Source of the DNA: Anaerocolumna sp. MB42-C2
GTDB lineage: Bacteria > Bacillota > Clostridia > Lachnospirales > Lachnospiraceae
Assembly: GCF_030913705.1 (NCBI RefSeq)
Contig: NZ_CP133190.1
Span: 5,605,501-5,669,500 of the forward strand
Length of the DNA: 64,000 nt
Reading direction: 5' to 3'
In this document: positions 52,592 to 62,774 of the stretch, one piece after another
Layout of the letters: each line of letters starts with the position of its first letter
Numbering within the stretch: the first letter of the stretch is position 1
Notes under the pieces: generated by a model
Database searches by the model: none
Told to the model about the DNA's origin: nothing
What the model saw: the letters and a program-made list of their open reading frames with translations, nothing else
Position numbers and translations under genes: made by a program

Positions 52592-53755
52592 TTGAGGAAA
52601 GTTAAAATAGGAATTATTGGTTGCGGGGTAATCAGTAATACATATATCGCAAATATTAAATCCATGTTCCATTGGTTGGAAATAGAAGCATGTGCTGATA
52701 TATTAGCAGACAGGGCCAAGGAAACTGCGTATAAATATTCCATTCCCATCGGCTGCAGCGTGGAAGAACTGCTACAGAATCAAAAGATTGAGCTGGTAAT
52801 TAATTTAACCATACCTGCCGTACACACACAGGTAAATCGTCAGATTCTTCTGGCAGGGAAACATGTTTATTGTGAAAAACCATTAGCGCTGACGCTGAAA
52901 GAGGCGGAAGAAACTCTTGAGTTAGCAAAAAGCAAGGGGTTATTGGTTGGATGTGCACCGGAGACATTTTTAGGAGCCGGTCTTCAGACCTGCCGTAAAG
53001 TGCTGGATGAAGGATGGATTGGAACACCGGTATCAGCCACTGCCAATATGATGTCTTATGGTTACGAGACTTGGCATTCTTCCCCGGAGTATTATTATAA
53101 GAAAGGCTCCGGGCCGATGTTAGATATGGGACCCTACTATCTTACTGCTTTAGTGTCATTACTTGGTCCAATCAGTAAGACAGCTTGTTTTCACGGTATC
53201 GGAAATAAAACCAGGAAAATTTACACTGATCCATTAAGAGGCAAAGTCATTGAAGTAGACATCCCTACGACCTATGCGGGAATTATGGGATTTGAAAACG
53301 GAGTTATTGCCAATATAAATATGACATTTGACAGTTGGATGTCCAGTCTGCCAAAGCTTGAAATCTATGGTACAGAGGGTACTTTGCTGGTACCTGACCC
53401 GAATTTGTTCGGGGGTAAGGTGAAAATATTCCGTAAAGAGAAAGTTATGGATTCTTTAAATTTATATGGTGGGAAAGGGCAGCCGTATTCTACGTCCTAT
53501 GAAGATTTACAGGAAATTCCCCAGGTATTTTCCCAGCCTTATGAATATATAAGAGGGTTTGGTGTTCTGGATATGGCATTTGCGTTAGTTAACGGCAGGA
53601 GGCACCGGACCAATGAAGAATTAATCTATCATGTAACGGAAGCTTTATTAAGCTTTGACGAAGCGGCAGAAAGCAATCGTGTTTATAACATGAAATCAAC
53701 CTGTACCAGACCGAAACCTTTGCCTGCGGGAATTGAATTAGGAGAATTGGATTAG
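52592..53755 (+). CDS. Gfo/Idh/MocA-family oxidoreductase
   Basis: 387 aa with TTG start at 52592 and AGGAGG at 52579-52584. N-terminal NAD-binding fold (IGIIGCGVISNTYIANI), the EKPLAL motif (VYCEKPLALTLKEAEE) with the catalytic lysine, then a C-terminal beta-sheet domain with GPMLDMGPYYLTAL. It should oxidise or epimerise a sugar or inositol derivative with NAD. It is closely spaced with the SDR before and the TIM-barrel gene after. Confidence 0.9.
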   Translation: MRKVKIGIIGCGVISNTYIANIKSMFHWLEIEACADILADRAKETAYKYSIPIGCSVEELLQNQKIELVINLTIPAVHTQVNRQILLAGKHVYCEKPLALTLKEAEETLELAKSKGLLVGCAPETFLGAGLQTCRKVLDEGWIGTPVSATANMMSYGYETWHSSPEYYYKKGSGPMLDMGPYYLTALVSLLGPISKTACFHGIGNKTRKIYTDPLRGKVIEVDIPTTYAGIMGFENGVIANINMTFDSWMSSLPKLEIYGTEGTLLVPDPNLFGGKVKIFRKEKVMDSLNLYGGKGQPYSTSYEDLQEIPQVFSQPYEYIRGFGVLDMAFALVNGRRHRTNEELIYHVTEALLSFDEAAESNRVYNMKSTCTRPKPLPAGIELGELD

Positions 53756-53774
53756 GAGAATTGGAGGCCGTTCT

Positions 53775-54611
53775 ATGAGAATTGGGGGAGGAATAGAGAA
53801 ACCATATACGAATCCGGATGAATGGATAGCACTGGTGAAAGATTTAAACTACAGTGCAGTTTTGATGCCGGTAAAATATGATGCAACGAAAGAAGAGAAA
53901 AAAGATTATTTGGATTATATTAATAAATATAATCTGGTAATCGGTGAAGCAGGAGTATGGAGAAATCCTATTTCCATTGATGAAACAGAAAGAAAAATTG
54001 CTTTGGACTATTGTAAAAAGCAATTGACACTTGCAGATGAGCTGGGTGCAAACTGCTGTGTAAATATAGCTGGTGCAAGGGGCGAAAAGTGGGCCGGATT
54101 TTATAAAGAAAATTATTGGCCGGAGACATATGCGCTAATTGTTGATACGGTTCGGGATATCATCGACAGTGTGAATCCCAAGAATACTTTTTATACTATT
54201 GAACCAATGCCCTGGATGACACCGGATACCCCGGACGCTTATCTGAAGCTTTTAAAAGCTGTTGACCGGAAAGCTTTTGCTGTTCATTTAGACTTTACCA
54301 ATATGATAAATACACCATATAAATACGTATACCGTACGGAATTTATCAGCGAGTGCTTTGAAAAACTGGGTCCTTATATAAAAAGTATTCATATTAAAGA
54401 CGTTACAATGAGAGAAGTATATCCCTGCAGTATAGAAGAATGTATGCCAGGTCAGGGAACAGTGGATTATGTAAAGGTTCTTCGTTTAACGGAGGGATTA
54501 GGTAAGGAAACCACAGCCTTTGTTGAACACTTAGATACATACGAGGAATATAAAGTAGCTGTTCGGTATGTCAGAGGAATTGCAGATACGGCAGGTGTTA
54601 CTATTATATAA
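53775..54611 (+). CDS. Sugar phosphate isomerase/epimerase-like TIM-barrel protein
   Basis: 278 aa. AP endonuclease 2 / xylose-isomerase-like barrel: LGANCCVNIAGARGEKW, FYTIEPMPWMTPDTPDAYL with a metal-ligand glutamate, FAVHLDFTNMINTPY, IKSIHIKDVTMR and TTAFVEHLDTYEEY give Glu, Asp, His and Glu ligands at strand ends. It starts 19 bases after the Gfo/Idh gene, with GGAGG near 53761-53766. It probably isomerises or dehydrates the product of the dehydrogenases. Confidence 0.86.
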   Translation: MRIGGGIEKPYTNPDEWIALVKDLNYSAVLMPVKYDATKEEKKDYLDYINKYNLVIGEAGVWRNPISIDETERKIALDYCKKQLTLADELGANCCVNIAGARGEKWAGFYKENYWPETYALIVDTVRDIIDSVNPKNTFYTIEPMPWMTPDTPDAYLKLLKAVDRKAFAVHLDFTNMINTPYKYVYRTEFISECFEKLGPYIKSIHIKDVTMREVYPCSIEECMPGQGTVDYVKVLRLTEGLGKETTAFVEHLDTYEEYKVAVRYVRGIADTAGVTII

Positions 54612-54638
54612 GAAAAATAGAAAGAGAAGGTATTAGAG

Positions 54639-55103
54639 ATGGAAAAACCAACGATTGAGTTAAAAAATTTAATACAAATAGCATTAGTAGTGAAAGACAT
54701 CGAAAAAGCAGCAAAAGCCTGGAGTGAAGTGTTCGGAATTGAAATGCCGAAAATCGATCATATATCAGGTCCTGAGGATTGTCAGATTTATTACCGAGGA
54801 CAAAAGTCCATTACCAGGGCTAAAATTGCATGTATTGATTTAGGCCAGATAACAATAGAATTAACAGAGCCTGACGAGATGGATTCATCCTGGAAAGAAT
54901 TTCTGGAGCAGCATAACGGCAACGGCGTTCATCATCTTGGTTTTACTGTGGGTTCTGATGAAAATCGTGATAATGTTATAAAGATGCTTGAAGACCGAGG
55001 TATTGGTGTTCGTCATTACGGTTATTATCCTGGTGGAAGTTATACATTTGTAGACAGTGAAGAACAGTTAGGAGTTATTCTAAATATTAAACCTCACGCA
55101 TAA
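54639..55103 (+). CDS. VOC-family protein (glyoxalase/methylmalonyl-CoA epimerase-like)
   Basis: 154 aa with two beta-alpha-beta-beta-beta modules: IQIALVVKDIEKAAKAWSEVFG in the first and NGNGVHHLGFTVGSDENRDNV in the second, then GSYTFVDSEEQLGVILNI with the usual glutamate-containing end. It sits at the end of the SDR / Gfo-Idh / isomerase operon, so it is likely a lyase or epimerase in the same pathway. The metal ligands fit His and Glu. Confidence 0.82.
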   Translation: MEKPTIELKNLIQIALVVKDIEKAAKAWSEVFGIEMPKIDHISGPEDCQIYYRGQKSITRAKIACIDLGQITIELTEPDEMDSSWKEFLEQHNGNGVHHLGFTVGSDENRDNVIKMLEDRGIGVRHYGYYPGGSYTFVDSEEQLGVILNIKPHA

Positions 55104-55221
55104 AAACGATTTAACTGAACAAGTAGATTAAGGACCTACGAATATTTGCTGTGTATTTCAAAAACAATTGTAAATTAAATTACCTAAATTATTTGAACAT
55201 CAAATAATTTTATAGATAAGA

Positions 55222-55262
55222 CTGCTGCAGAATAAAAAAGAATTTTGCAGCAGCCTTTTTAT
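55222..55262 (+). terminator. Terminator of the SDR operon
   Basis: CTGCTGCAGAAT / ATTTTGCAGCAG stem with one G-T pair, followed by a T-run. The other parts of 55104-55585 contain no supportable gene; TTATAAT near 55418 may belong to the esterase promoter. Confidence 0.88.
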
Positions 55263-55585
55263 TATCTAAAATTGAGTTCAAGCAGGCTCTACCTTTTTGT
55301 TTCAAGTTTTGTAATTGAAAATTTAGGCATAATAACGGATTACAAGGTATTTAAATTATGAAAAGTATTCATTTTTATGCATTTATCTGTTTATCTGTTT
55401 TTTAAAAAAATCACTTGTGTTATAATTGTTATAAAAAATAGTATATTATGTCGAAAAAATTCAGCATAGTTTTTGAAAAAGCAAGGAAGCATTTTAGTAA
55501 TATCAGAATGGTTATAGAAGAAAAAGAGGTTTACTAGCAAACCGTAAGAATTATCTAACTAATAAACGATTGAAAGAGGCGAAGC

Positions 55586-56476
55586 ATGAAATTCATAGAA
55601 GAAAAAAGAGTGCATATACCAGCCAAAACAGAATTTATCAAGCGTAAATATTTAAATATCCAGTATGCAAAAGGGGATCAAAGAAGACAGTTAGATATTT
55701 ATCTGCCTTGTTCCGGTATGGGCCCATATCCGGTTATCATTGATATATATGGCGGTGGCTGGTATTTTGGAAATAAGAGCTCCTATAAATTAGAACCTGC
55801 CTTAAATCTTTTAAGAAGAGGTTTTGCAGTTGTAAGTATTAATTATTCTTTAAGCTATCAACAACAGTTTCCCATCCAGGTGGATGAGATTAAGGCAGCA
55901 ATTCGTTACATTAAAGTTCATGCCAATGAATATGAATTAGATTCTTTTAAGGTTGCTTTAATGGGGGAATCTGCAGGCGCTCACTATGCTGCATTATGTG
56001 GAATATCCTCATCCTGCGGACAGATAGAAGACAAAGAAACATGGGGAAATTCAGAGGTAACCAGTGACGTACAAGCGGTTATTGCAGTTTATTGCCCCAG
56101 TAATCTTGGTGTTATAAAAGAAGAATTGGATACCCTAGGATTAGAACCTGCTTTTAAGGAGGTTGGAGAAGCCGATTCCATGGAAGGAATTCTTTTCGGA
56201 GGCAGAAAACCAGCTGAGGTTCCTGAGTTAGTAAAATTAGCAGACCCTCATACCTATGTGAACAAAAACTGCCCGCCTTTTTTATTCCTCCATGGAGATC
56301 AGGACCAGTGTATCCCTATTTTGCAAAGTATGACATTGGCTGCAGCAATTAAACAGGTTGCAGGCCTTACCAGAGCAGAATATCATATTATCCGTGGTGC
56401 CAGACATAATTTAGCAGATTTTGAAACGGAGGAAATATATAATCTGGAGGAAAAATTTTTAAGAAAATATTTATAA
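55586..56476 (+). CDS. Alpha/beta hydrolase esterase (BD-FAE/acetyl-xylan-esterase-like)
   Basis: 296 aa without a signal peptide. IDIYGGGWYFGNKSSYKLEP carries the oxyanion block, ALMGESAGAHYAAL has the nucleophile serine (about residue 130), LFLHGDQDQCIPI the aspartate and GARHNLAD the histidine; a full triad. The neighbours (YesN/YesM system, CUT1 transporter, GH43 enzyme) suggest cytosolic deacetylation of imported xylo-oligosaccharides. AGAGG lies at the start. Confidence 0.85.
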   Translation: MKFIEEKRVHIPAKTEFIKRKYLNIQYAKGDQRRQLDIYLPCSGMGPYPVIIDIYGGGWYFGNKSSYKLEPALNLLRRGFAVVSINYSLSYQQQFPIQVDEIKAAIRYIKVHANEYELDSFKVALMGESAGAHYAALCGISSSCGQIEDKETWGNSEVTSDVQAVIAVYCPSNLGVIKEELDTLGLEPAFKEVGEADSMEGILFGGRKPAEVPELVKLADPHTYVNKNCPPFLFLHGDQDQCIPILQSMTLAAAIKQVAGLTRAEYHIIRGARHNLADFETEEIYNLEEKFLRKYL

Positions 56477-56587
56477 AAGTAATGATAAAAAGACTAATTA
56501 GCTAAGATTATCAGTATTGGTTTAGGCATACGAACATTCAATAGCCAAACCGGTGATTAAATTTATTTTTTAGGAAAGGGTGGAAGT

Positions 56588-57325
56588 ATGTATCATTTAG
56601 TCATTGTTGATGATGAGGAAAAAATTTTAGATGGTATATCGGAGTTATTTCCATGGAATAATATTGGATTTGAGGTTGTTGCACGTTTTACCGATGCTAA
56701 CAGTGCCTTATCCTATGTGGAAGTGAATCCGGTTGATGTTGTGATGACGGATATTTCTATGCCTGTAATGAATGGAATAAGTCTGACAAAAGAATTAAAA
56801 CGGTTTCCTCATATAAATATAGTGTTATTCAGCAGCTATCAGGATTATGAGTATATGCGTGCCGGAATTCATTATGGTATAAGCGATTACTTGTTAAAAC
56901 CTATCCGTTATGAAGAACTGGTGGCCTGTTTTGATAAAATCAGAATGAAGTTAGATGAAACAAATAAAGTTATAGAAAATAAGCCGAAAACTTATTATAG
57001 CGAGATTATTAAACGAGTGGATAATTATCTTCAAAATAATTATCAGAAAGCCTCCCTGGAGGGAGCGGCTGAGATAGCAGGGCTTAGCCCAAATTATCTG
57101 TCGAAAATATATAAAGAAAAATCCGGCAGCGGATTTTTAGAAAAACTAAATAAAATCAGAATGGAAAAGGCAAGTGAACTATTAATGGACCCTAATTATA
57201 AAAGTTATGAAATTGCATTTTATGTGGGATATGATAACCCTAAGAATTTTTCAAGGGCATTTAAAACGTATTATAACGTAAGTCCCATGGATTATAGAAA
57301 TGGTATCAGAAAGGAGAACAGATAA
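56588..57325 (+). CDS. YesN-type response regulator (receiver plus AraC domain)
   Basis: 245 aa, compact form without the long central domain. Receiver VIVDDEEKILDGI and VMTDISMPVMNG (phospho-acceptor D about 55), LLKPIR; C-terminal AraC pair YLQNNYQKASLEGAAEIAGLSPNYLSKIYK (in part) and YEIAFYVGYDNPKNFSRAFK. It is co-transcribed with the kinase 4 bases downstream and probably activates the CUT1 transporter and GH43 genes. Confidence 0.92.
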   Translation: MYHLVIVDDEEKILDGISELFPWNNIGFEVVARFTDANSALSYVEVNPVDVVMTDISMPVMNGISLTKELKRFPHINIVLFSSYQDYEYMRAGIHYGISDYLLKPIRYEELVACFDKIRMKLDETNKVIENKPKTYYSEIIKRVDNYLQNNYQKASLEGAAEIAGLSPNYLSKIYKEKSGSGFLEKLNKIRMEKASELLMDPNYKSYEIAFYVGYDNPKNFSRAFKTYYNVSPMDYRNGIRKENR

Positions 57326-57329
57326 AGGT

Positions 57330-59114
57330 ATGCTTCGCAAATTTTTCATGAAACGTTTCCGTACATTTGCAATTATTATGTTTATACCTTTACTCCTTCT
57401 TTTTATTATAATGGGTTTCATGAATATTTACTCCCAGCAGGAGGAACTAAAAAAACAAGGAGTGAATACCCTAAAAAGTATTAATGATAATATTGTTTAT
57501 GTTGTATATAGTACCATACACCAGCAGGATGTTATGATGGGCAGTGCCCAATATAAACTGGCGTTGCAAAAATTATTAAGACATGACCGATTAGAATTTA
57601 AAGATGTAGTATTTATGAATGCAATTGAAAATTTTATACGAAGTTCAGAAAGTTCCTACCCTTACATAAATTCAGTTTACCTATATATTGATGGCAGGAA
57701 TAATTTTTTGACCTCCTCTTCGGACCAGCTTGCTTCTGTGGATAACTATTATGATAAGGATTGGTTTAATCATTACAAAAGTATTCCAAAAGAAGATAAA
57801 CAATTTGTTGAGACCAGATGGTTGAAAAGACATAGCTACGAGGAACCCAAAAAAGTCATAACCATATATCAGCGAATGACATATGCAAAAGGAGTAATTG
57901 TCGTAAATGTCAATGCTAAGGATTTTGGTATGATGATCGAGAATATGTTATATCATTCAGGCCAAAATTTTTATTATTTAAATAAAAAAGGTGATACTTT
58001 ATTTGCAAGTAATCCGGGTTCGGCATCCGATGCTGCGATTGAAAATGGTTTTTTCACAAATAGTATTAAGGAATATGAATCTAAGGGGAGATTCAGTAAA
58101 AATCAGGAGTGGGTTAAACTAGGAGGTAAATATTTCTTAATTTATATAGAACCTGCTTCTTATTATGAGACTTATTTTGTATCCATGATTTCTTTTGATG
58201 TTTTTGCAGATAGACTTTTAGATTTCTTAAAACTGGCTTTTGCAATACTCCTTATTAATTTCCTCATCGTTATGGCTCTTGCCTGGATTACAACCAAAAC
58301 CGCATTTAAGCATATAACGTATCTGGTAGATGTATTCAGTGCGGCTGAGCGGGGAGAAATAATTGAAAAGCCATTGCTTATCGTAAAAGATGAATACAAT
58401 CTTATTATGAATAATATCCTATTTCTGTTTATTAAGAATAATCAGATGCAGACCAACCTAATGGAGAAACAACATCAAAATGAGATTACGGAAATCATGG
58501 CGTTACAGCTGCAGATTAATCCTCATTTTATTTTTAATACCTTGCAGACAATGGATCTAGAGGTATTAAAGGAAAAAGGCGGACAATCAACTCTACATAC
58601 CATGATACAGGAATTGTCAAGGATTATTAAATATGCTTTAACCAATCCGACGGAACCTGTAACCTTGCGGGAGGAGCTTGATTATTTAAAGGCATATCTG
58701 CAGATTCAGGAGATCCGGTTTAATCATATTCTCATAACCTATTTTGAAATTGATGATGAAATTTTGGAGCATAAAGTCTTTCGGCTTATGTTACAGCCAA
58801 TGGTCGAAAATAGTGTTAACCACGGTATGAAGTCCACAGATCAGCACTGCTATATTAAAATAAAAGGGTTTATAAGGAACGATGTAATAAATATAGCAGT
58901 AATTGATAACGGATGTGGAATGACGAAAGAAGAAATTGCGGAATTATATATTAAAATCAATGATCCTTCTTCCAAGAACATTGGATTAACCAATTTAAAC
59001 CGCAGGTTATTACTGCATTATGGGGACACGAGCAAACTGCACATTCGAAGTAAAAAGAATCTGGGAACGGGAATTTATTTTAAGATACCGATTCAAAATG
59101 CAGAAGTTAAATAA
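57330..59114 (+). CDS. YesM-type sensor histidine kinase
   Basis: 594 aa from ATG 57330, five bases past the regulator stop; the frame starts at 57300 but inside the regulator gene. Two membrane helices (about 12-32 and 292-314) enclose a large dCache-like extracellular sensor, then a HAMP-like linker, the IMALQLQINPHFIFNTLQT phospho-acceptor histidine motif, and ATPase motifs PMVENSVNHGM and VIDNGCGM. It pairs with the preceding YesN-type regulator and likely senses a hemicellulose-derived sugar. Confidence 0.92.
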   Translation: MLRKFFMKRFRTFAIIMFIPLLLLFIIMGFMNIYSQQEELKKQGVNTLKSINDNIVYVVYSTIHQQDVMMGSAQYKLALQKLLRHDRLEFKDVVFMNAIENFIRSSESSYPYINSVYLYIDGRNNFLTSSSDQLASVDNYYDKDWFNHYKSIPKEDKQFVETRWLKRHSYEEPKKVITIYQRMTYAKGVIVVNVNAKDFGMMIENMLYHSGQNFYYLNKKGDTLFASNPGSASDAAIENGFFTNSIKEYESKGRFSKNQEWVKLGGKYFLIYIEPASYYETYFVSMISFDVFADRLLDFLKLAFAILLINFLIVMALAWITTKTAFKHITYLVDVFSAAERGEIIEKPLLIVKDEYNLIMNNILFLFIKNNQMQTNLMEKQHQNEITEIMALQLQINPHFIFNTLQTMDLEVLKEKGGQSTLHTMIQELSRIIKYALTNPTEPVTLREELDYLKAYLQIQEIRFNHILITYFEIDDEILEHKVFRLMLQPMVENSVNHGMKSTDQHCYIKIKGFIRNDVINIAVIDNGCGMTKEEIAELYIKINDPSSKNIGLTNLNRRLLLHYGDTSKLHIRSKKNLGTGIYFKIPIQNAEVK

Positions 59115-59359
59115 AAGGTATATATAATATCACGAAAAATATAAACAAAATCGAGCCTTTGTTGGTGAAAGTGCTATAAATGAATAGAAAAGATTAAAAA
59201 TGATACCAAGGGTTTTAGAATGAGTAAAATATGAAGTTTTATATTATCCGCTGTACCTTTTAAAGAATTCCTGCGGATGTTAGAATGATATCACTGAAGC
59301 GGTTCACTCATCCGAAAAGGGTAAGCTGCTCATAAAATAATATATTGGAGGGTTTTATT

Positions 59360-60733
59360 ATGAAAAAGAAAAAAATTGTTGCTTTGTTTCTTACTATGGC
59401 AATGACTGCATCGCTAGTTGGCTGCAGTGGTTCAAAAAGTACCTCAGGCACCGGTAACACAAGTGAAACAAATACCGCAGCAGATACGGCTGCCACTGCT
59501 GACAGTACGGCAAATACCGATGCAGCACAAAATCATGATCCAGTTAGTCTACGTTTCTCCTGGTGGGGTGGAGATGCAAGACATGAAGCTACCTTAGCTG
59601 TTATCGATCAATTTGAAAAAGAGTATCCATGGATTTCCATTGAAGCAGAATACGGCGCTCAGGATGGTTATAATGATAAACTTATGACACAGTTTGCGTC
59701 CGGTACCGCCCCGGATATTATGCAGTTAGAGACAGGTGCTGCACCTGAATATTATGAACAGGGACAGCTTTTAAATTTATCAGAAACCAGTATTGATTTT
59801 TCAAATTTTGATGCAACATTCATAAAAAACAATGGACAATTCGGTTCAGGAAAACAATATGCAGTTCCTACAGGGCAGGCCGGAAGTGCTATTATTGTTA
59901 ATAAGGATTTGGCAGATAAAATGGGAATTGATTTCACAAAACAATATGAATGGAATCAGTTAATCGAATGGGGTAAACAGATTCAGGAATATGATCCTTC
60001 CATGTATCTGATCTCCGGTAACTTAAGTTATATGACAGCATTTATTATGCGTACCTGGTCAAGACAGGCGAACGGTGATGCTATTATCAGTAAAGATAAT
60101 AAATTAAACATGACTGAGCAGCAGTTTGAAGAATGTTTAACTTTCATAAAAAACTTATATGATAATAAGGCAGCAGCTCCCTTATCCTACATGGCATCTT
60201 ATGGTACCAGCAACCAGGAGGATCCAAACTGGATTGGCGGAAAATATGTATGCAATATCGGTTATACCTCTTCAGCTGACGTTATGCAGGCTGCTAACCC
60301 TAATGCAAACTATATTGCAGGAAATATGCCGGTTATGGCAAATGCAAAAAGTGATGGCTGGGTTAATGACTGCCCTCAATACATAGGTATTTATGCTAAG
60401 AGCAAACATACAGAAGAGGCAGCTATGTTTGTTGATTATTTCTTTAACAATGAAGAAGCTATGAAAACATTAGGTACCGTTCGTTCCGTGCCGCCGACGG
60501 CAAAAGCTCAGCAGATTACACAGGAAGCAGGAACGCTGAATCCTCTGACTAAGATGTGTGTAGATGTCAGTCTTCAGTATAATGGTGTATCTGATTCAGG
60601 TAAGACCACAAGCGCAGAAGTTACAGCAATCCTAGAAGATGCCTTTGAAAGTGTTGCCTACGGTGCTAAAACGCCTGCAGATGAAGCAAAAGAAGTTGTT
60701 TCCTTGTTAAATGATTATCTTGCATTACAATAA
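59360..60733 (+). CDS. CUT1-type sugar ABC transporter substrate-binding lipoprotein
   Basis: 457 aa from ATG 59360 (GGAGGG at 59347-59352). Signal peptide with lipobox ASLVGC (Cys about 22), then a Ser/Thr/Ala-rich linker and a family 1 extracellular binding domain (VSLRFSWWGGDARHEATL, ASGTAPDIMQLETGAAPEYY, MFVDYFFNNEEAM). Ligand probably an oligosaccharide from xylan, given the GH43 enzyme and esterase in the same cluster. It heads a transporter operon with two permeases but no own ATPase, as is common where MsmK-like ATPases are shared. Confidence 0.9.
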   Translation: MKKKKIVALFLTMAMTASLVGCSGSKSTSGTGNTSETNTAADTAATADSTANTDAAQNHDPVSLRFSWWGGDARHEATLAVIDQFEKEYPWISIEAEYGAQDGYNDKLMTQFASGTAPDIMQLETGAAPEYYEQGQLLNLSETSIDFSNFDATFIKNNGQFGSGKQYAVPTGQAGSAIIVNKDLADKMGIDFTKQYEWNQLIEWGKQIQEYDPSMYLISGNLSYMTAFIMRTWSRQANGDAIISKDNKLNMTEQQFEECLTFIKNLYDNKAAAPLSYMASYGTSNQEDPNWIGGKYVCNIGYTSSADVMQAANPNANYIAGNMPVMANAKSDGWVNDCPQYIGIYAKSKHTEEAAMFVDYFFNNEEAMKTLGTVRSVPPTAKAQQITQEAGTLNPLTKMCVDVSLQYNGVSDSGKTTSAEVTAILEDAFESVAYGAKTPADEAKEVVSLLNDYLALQ

Positions 60734-60766
60734 TAACGACTAATCAATAAAATTTAAGTTCGAGGG

Positions 60767-60859
60767 AAAATGGGTTATTGCAAAGAATTAATTCATGAAC
60801 TTGCGTATAGATCGTGTTTTGCAGGTAATATGGTTTTGAATTTGCAAGAGCCCATTTTT
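60767..60859 (+). promoter_or_regulatory. Long hairpin between binding-protein and permease genes
   Basis: AAAATGGG..TTGCAAA (left) pairs with TTTGCAA..CCCATTTT (right), with about 55 bases between. It ends in a T-rich tail, so it may terminate part of the transcripts and raise the level of binding protein over permeases. Confidence 0.65.
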
Positions 60860-60924
60860 ATTTATGACTTAAGTGCAGAGTTTGCTAATGTAAACTTTTA
60901 ATTAAAAACAAGAGGTGACACAGA

Positions 60925-61812
60925 ATGAAAAAATCAGTTATTGCAAAGAGAGGTTATCAGGCATATTTCTATTTATTGCCTTGGCTGATCGGCTTTGGTT
61001 TCTTGCAGTTATATCCCTTTTTATCTTCCCTTTATTATTCTTTTACCAATTATAATGCATTCGGTAAAATGAATTTTATCGGCTTGAATAATTATATCAG
61101 TTTATTTACAAAGGATAAAGAATTTTATAAAGCCCTTGGTGTAACAATTAAATACACTGTATTTACGGTGCCGGGTAAGATCATTATGTCACTTGCTATA
61201 GCGGTAATGTTAAATAAAGCCAGAAAAGGCATTGGTATTATGAGAACAATTTTCTATCTGCCGTCCCTGTTCGGCGGCAGTATTGCTGTAGCGATTCTAT
61301 GGAAATTACTGTTTATGGATAACGGTTTTATTAATACAATTTTGAGTACTTTCGGTATAAAATCCATCTCCTGGCTTGGTGATCCCAGATTTGCATTAAA
61401 TACCTTGAGTTTATTAGAAGTCTGGCAGTTTGGTTCTTCCATGGTTATGTTTCTTGCGGTATTAAAACAAGTCCCTGTTTCTTTATATGAAGCCGCTCAA
61501 ATAGACGGAGCAAATAAAGTTAAGACATTTTTTAAAGTTACCTTTCCGCAGATTACTCCTATTATATTCTTTTCCGTTATCATGCAATCAATTAATGCAC
61601 TGCAGAATTTTACCTCGGCATTTGTTATTACCCAGGGCGGACCTGTTAAATCAACCTATATGCTGGGCCTAAAGCTTTATAATGATGGGTTTGCATACTA
61701 TAAGATGGGTTATGCATCTGCGACCTCATGGATTATATTCCTGCTGATTTTATTTGTCACAATGATTTTATTTGCGACCTCAAAGTTCTGGGTATTCTAT
61801 GGAGATGAATAA
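60925..61812 (+). CDS. Sugar ABC transporter permease, MalF/LplB type
   Basis: 295 aa with six membrane helices. The coupling EAA motif is YEAAQIDGANKVKTFFKVTFPQITP (first half EAAQIDGAN), near residue 190. The N-terminal LLPWLIGFGFLQLYPFLSSL is family-typical. It starts after the long hairpin and pairs with the following MalG-type permease to form the channel of a CUT1 importer. Confidence 0.92.
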   Translation: MKKSVIAKRGYQAYFYLLPWLIGFGFLQLYPFLSSLYYSFTNYNAFGKMNFIGLNNYISLFTKDKEFYKALGVTIKYTVFTVPGKIIMSLAIAVMLNKARKGIGIMRTIFYLPSLFGGSIAVAILWKLLFMDNGFINTILSTFGIKSISWLGDPRFALNTLSLLEVWQFGSSMVMFLAVLKQVPVSLYEAAQIDGANKVKTFFKVTFPQITPIIFFSVIMQSINALQNFTSAFVITQGGPVKSTYMLGLKLYNDGFAYYKMGYASATSWIIFLLILFVTMILFATSKFWVFYGDE

Positions 61813-61868
61813 AATTATCACTTCAGATTGTATGAGATTTAATTTTAATGGAAAGAAGGTTTTAATTC

Positions 61869-62717
61869 ATGAGTAAAAAATCAAGAAATAATATCACTGA
61901 ACGTATTATCTACGGTGTGATAATACTAATCGGAATTGCTATGATATATCCTCTTATCTGGATGTTCTTCGCAAGTTTTAAAAGCAATGAGGAAATATTC
62001 GGATCTCTTAATTTATTACCGAACAGTTTCAACTGGTCAGCTTATTCAGATGGATGGAAGAGCGCCGGAGGCGTAACTTACACAAGATTTTTCTTAAATA
62101 CCTTTATATTAGTTCTTCCAACTACCCTTTTTACCGTTGCATCCAGTGCTCTGGTAGCTTATGGGTTTGCCCGTTTTGAATTTCCGGGAAAGAGACTGCT
62201 CTTTGCAGTACTCATTGCAACTTTAATGCTGCCGAATGCGGTTATTATCATACCGCGATACACGATTTTCAGATCCCTTGGAGCATTAGATTCCTACTGG
62301 CCATTTTACCTTACAGCCATATTTGCCTGTTATCCTTTTTTTACCTATATGTTAATCCAGTTCTTAAGAGGTCTGCCGAAAGACCTGGATGAATCAGCTT
62401 ATATCGATGGCTGCGGTACTTTTAAAACCTTTACGAGCATTTTGCTCCCGTTATTGAAACCGTCTCTTTTTTCAGCCGGATTGTTTCAATTCCTCTGGAC
62501 CTATAATGATTACTTTAATTCTTTAATTTATATTAATACGGTAACAAAATATACAGTTTCATTAGCATTACGTCTTTCCCTGGATGCGGAGACTGTGGTA
62601 CAATGGAATAAAGTCATGGCAATGGCCTGCGTTGCAGTATTGCCTGTGGTCGTTCTATTCTTCTGCTGTCAGAGATATTTTGTGGATGGAATTGCAACAA
62701 CCGGCTTAAAAGGATAG
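61869..62717 (+). CDS. Sugar ABC transporter permease, MalG type
   Basis: 282 aa with six membrane helices. EAA motif DESAYIDGCGTFKTFTSILL with the DG pair near residue 180, N-terminal MIYPLIWMFFASFKSNEEIF, and C-terminal YFVDGIATTGLKG, all standard for MalG/AraQ permeases. It is the second permease of the importer and is followed by a perfect palindrome GCCGCCTTAAGGCGGC at 62744-62759 and the GH43 gene. Confidence 0.92.
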   Translation: MSKKSRNNITERIIYGVIILIGIAMIYPLIWMFFASFKSNEEIFGSLNLLPNSFNWSAYSDGWKSAGGVTYTRFFLNTFILVLPTTLFTVASSALVAYGFARFEFPGKRLLFAVLIATLMLPNAVIIIPRYTIFRSLGALDSYWPFYLTAIFACYPFFTYMLIQFLRGLPKDLDESAYIDGCGTFKTFTSILLPLLKPSLFSAGLFQFLWTYNDYFNSLIYINTVTKYTVSLALRLSLDAETVVQWNKVMAMACVAVLPVVVLFFCCQRYFVDGIATTGLKG

Positions 62718-62774
62718 AAAAATCTTATATTTATTAGAAATGCCGCCTTAAGGCGGCGGATTGGGAGGAAAATT

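Noticed and set aside
62744-62759. GCCGCCTTAAGGCGGC palindrome as a terminator before GH43
   Set aside because: There is no T-run, and the ribosome site of the next gene follows directly; more likely an operator or mRNA-stability hairpin.
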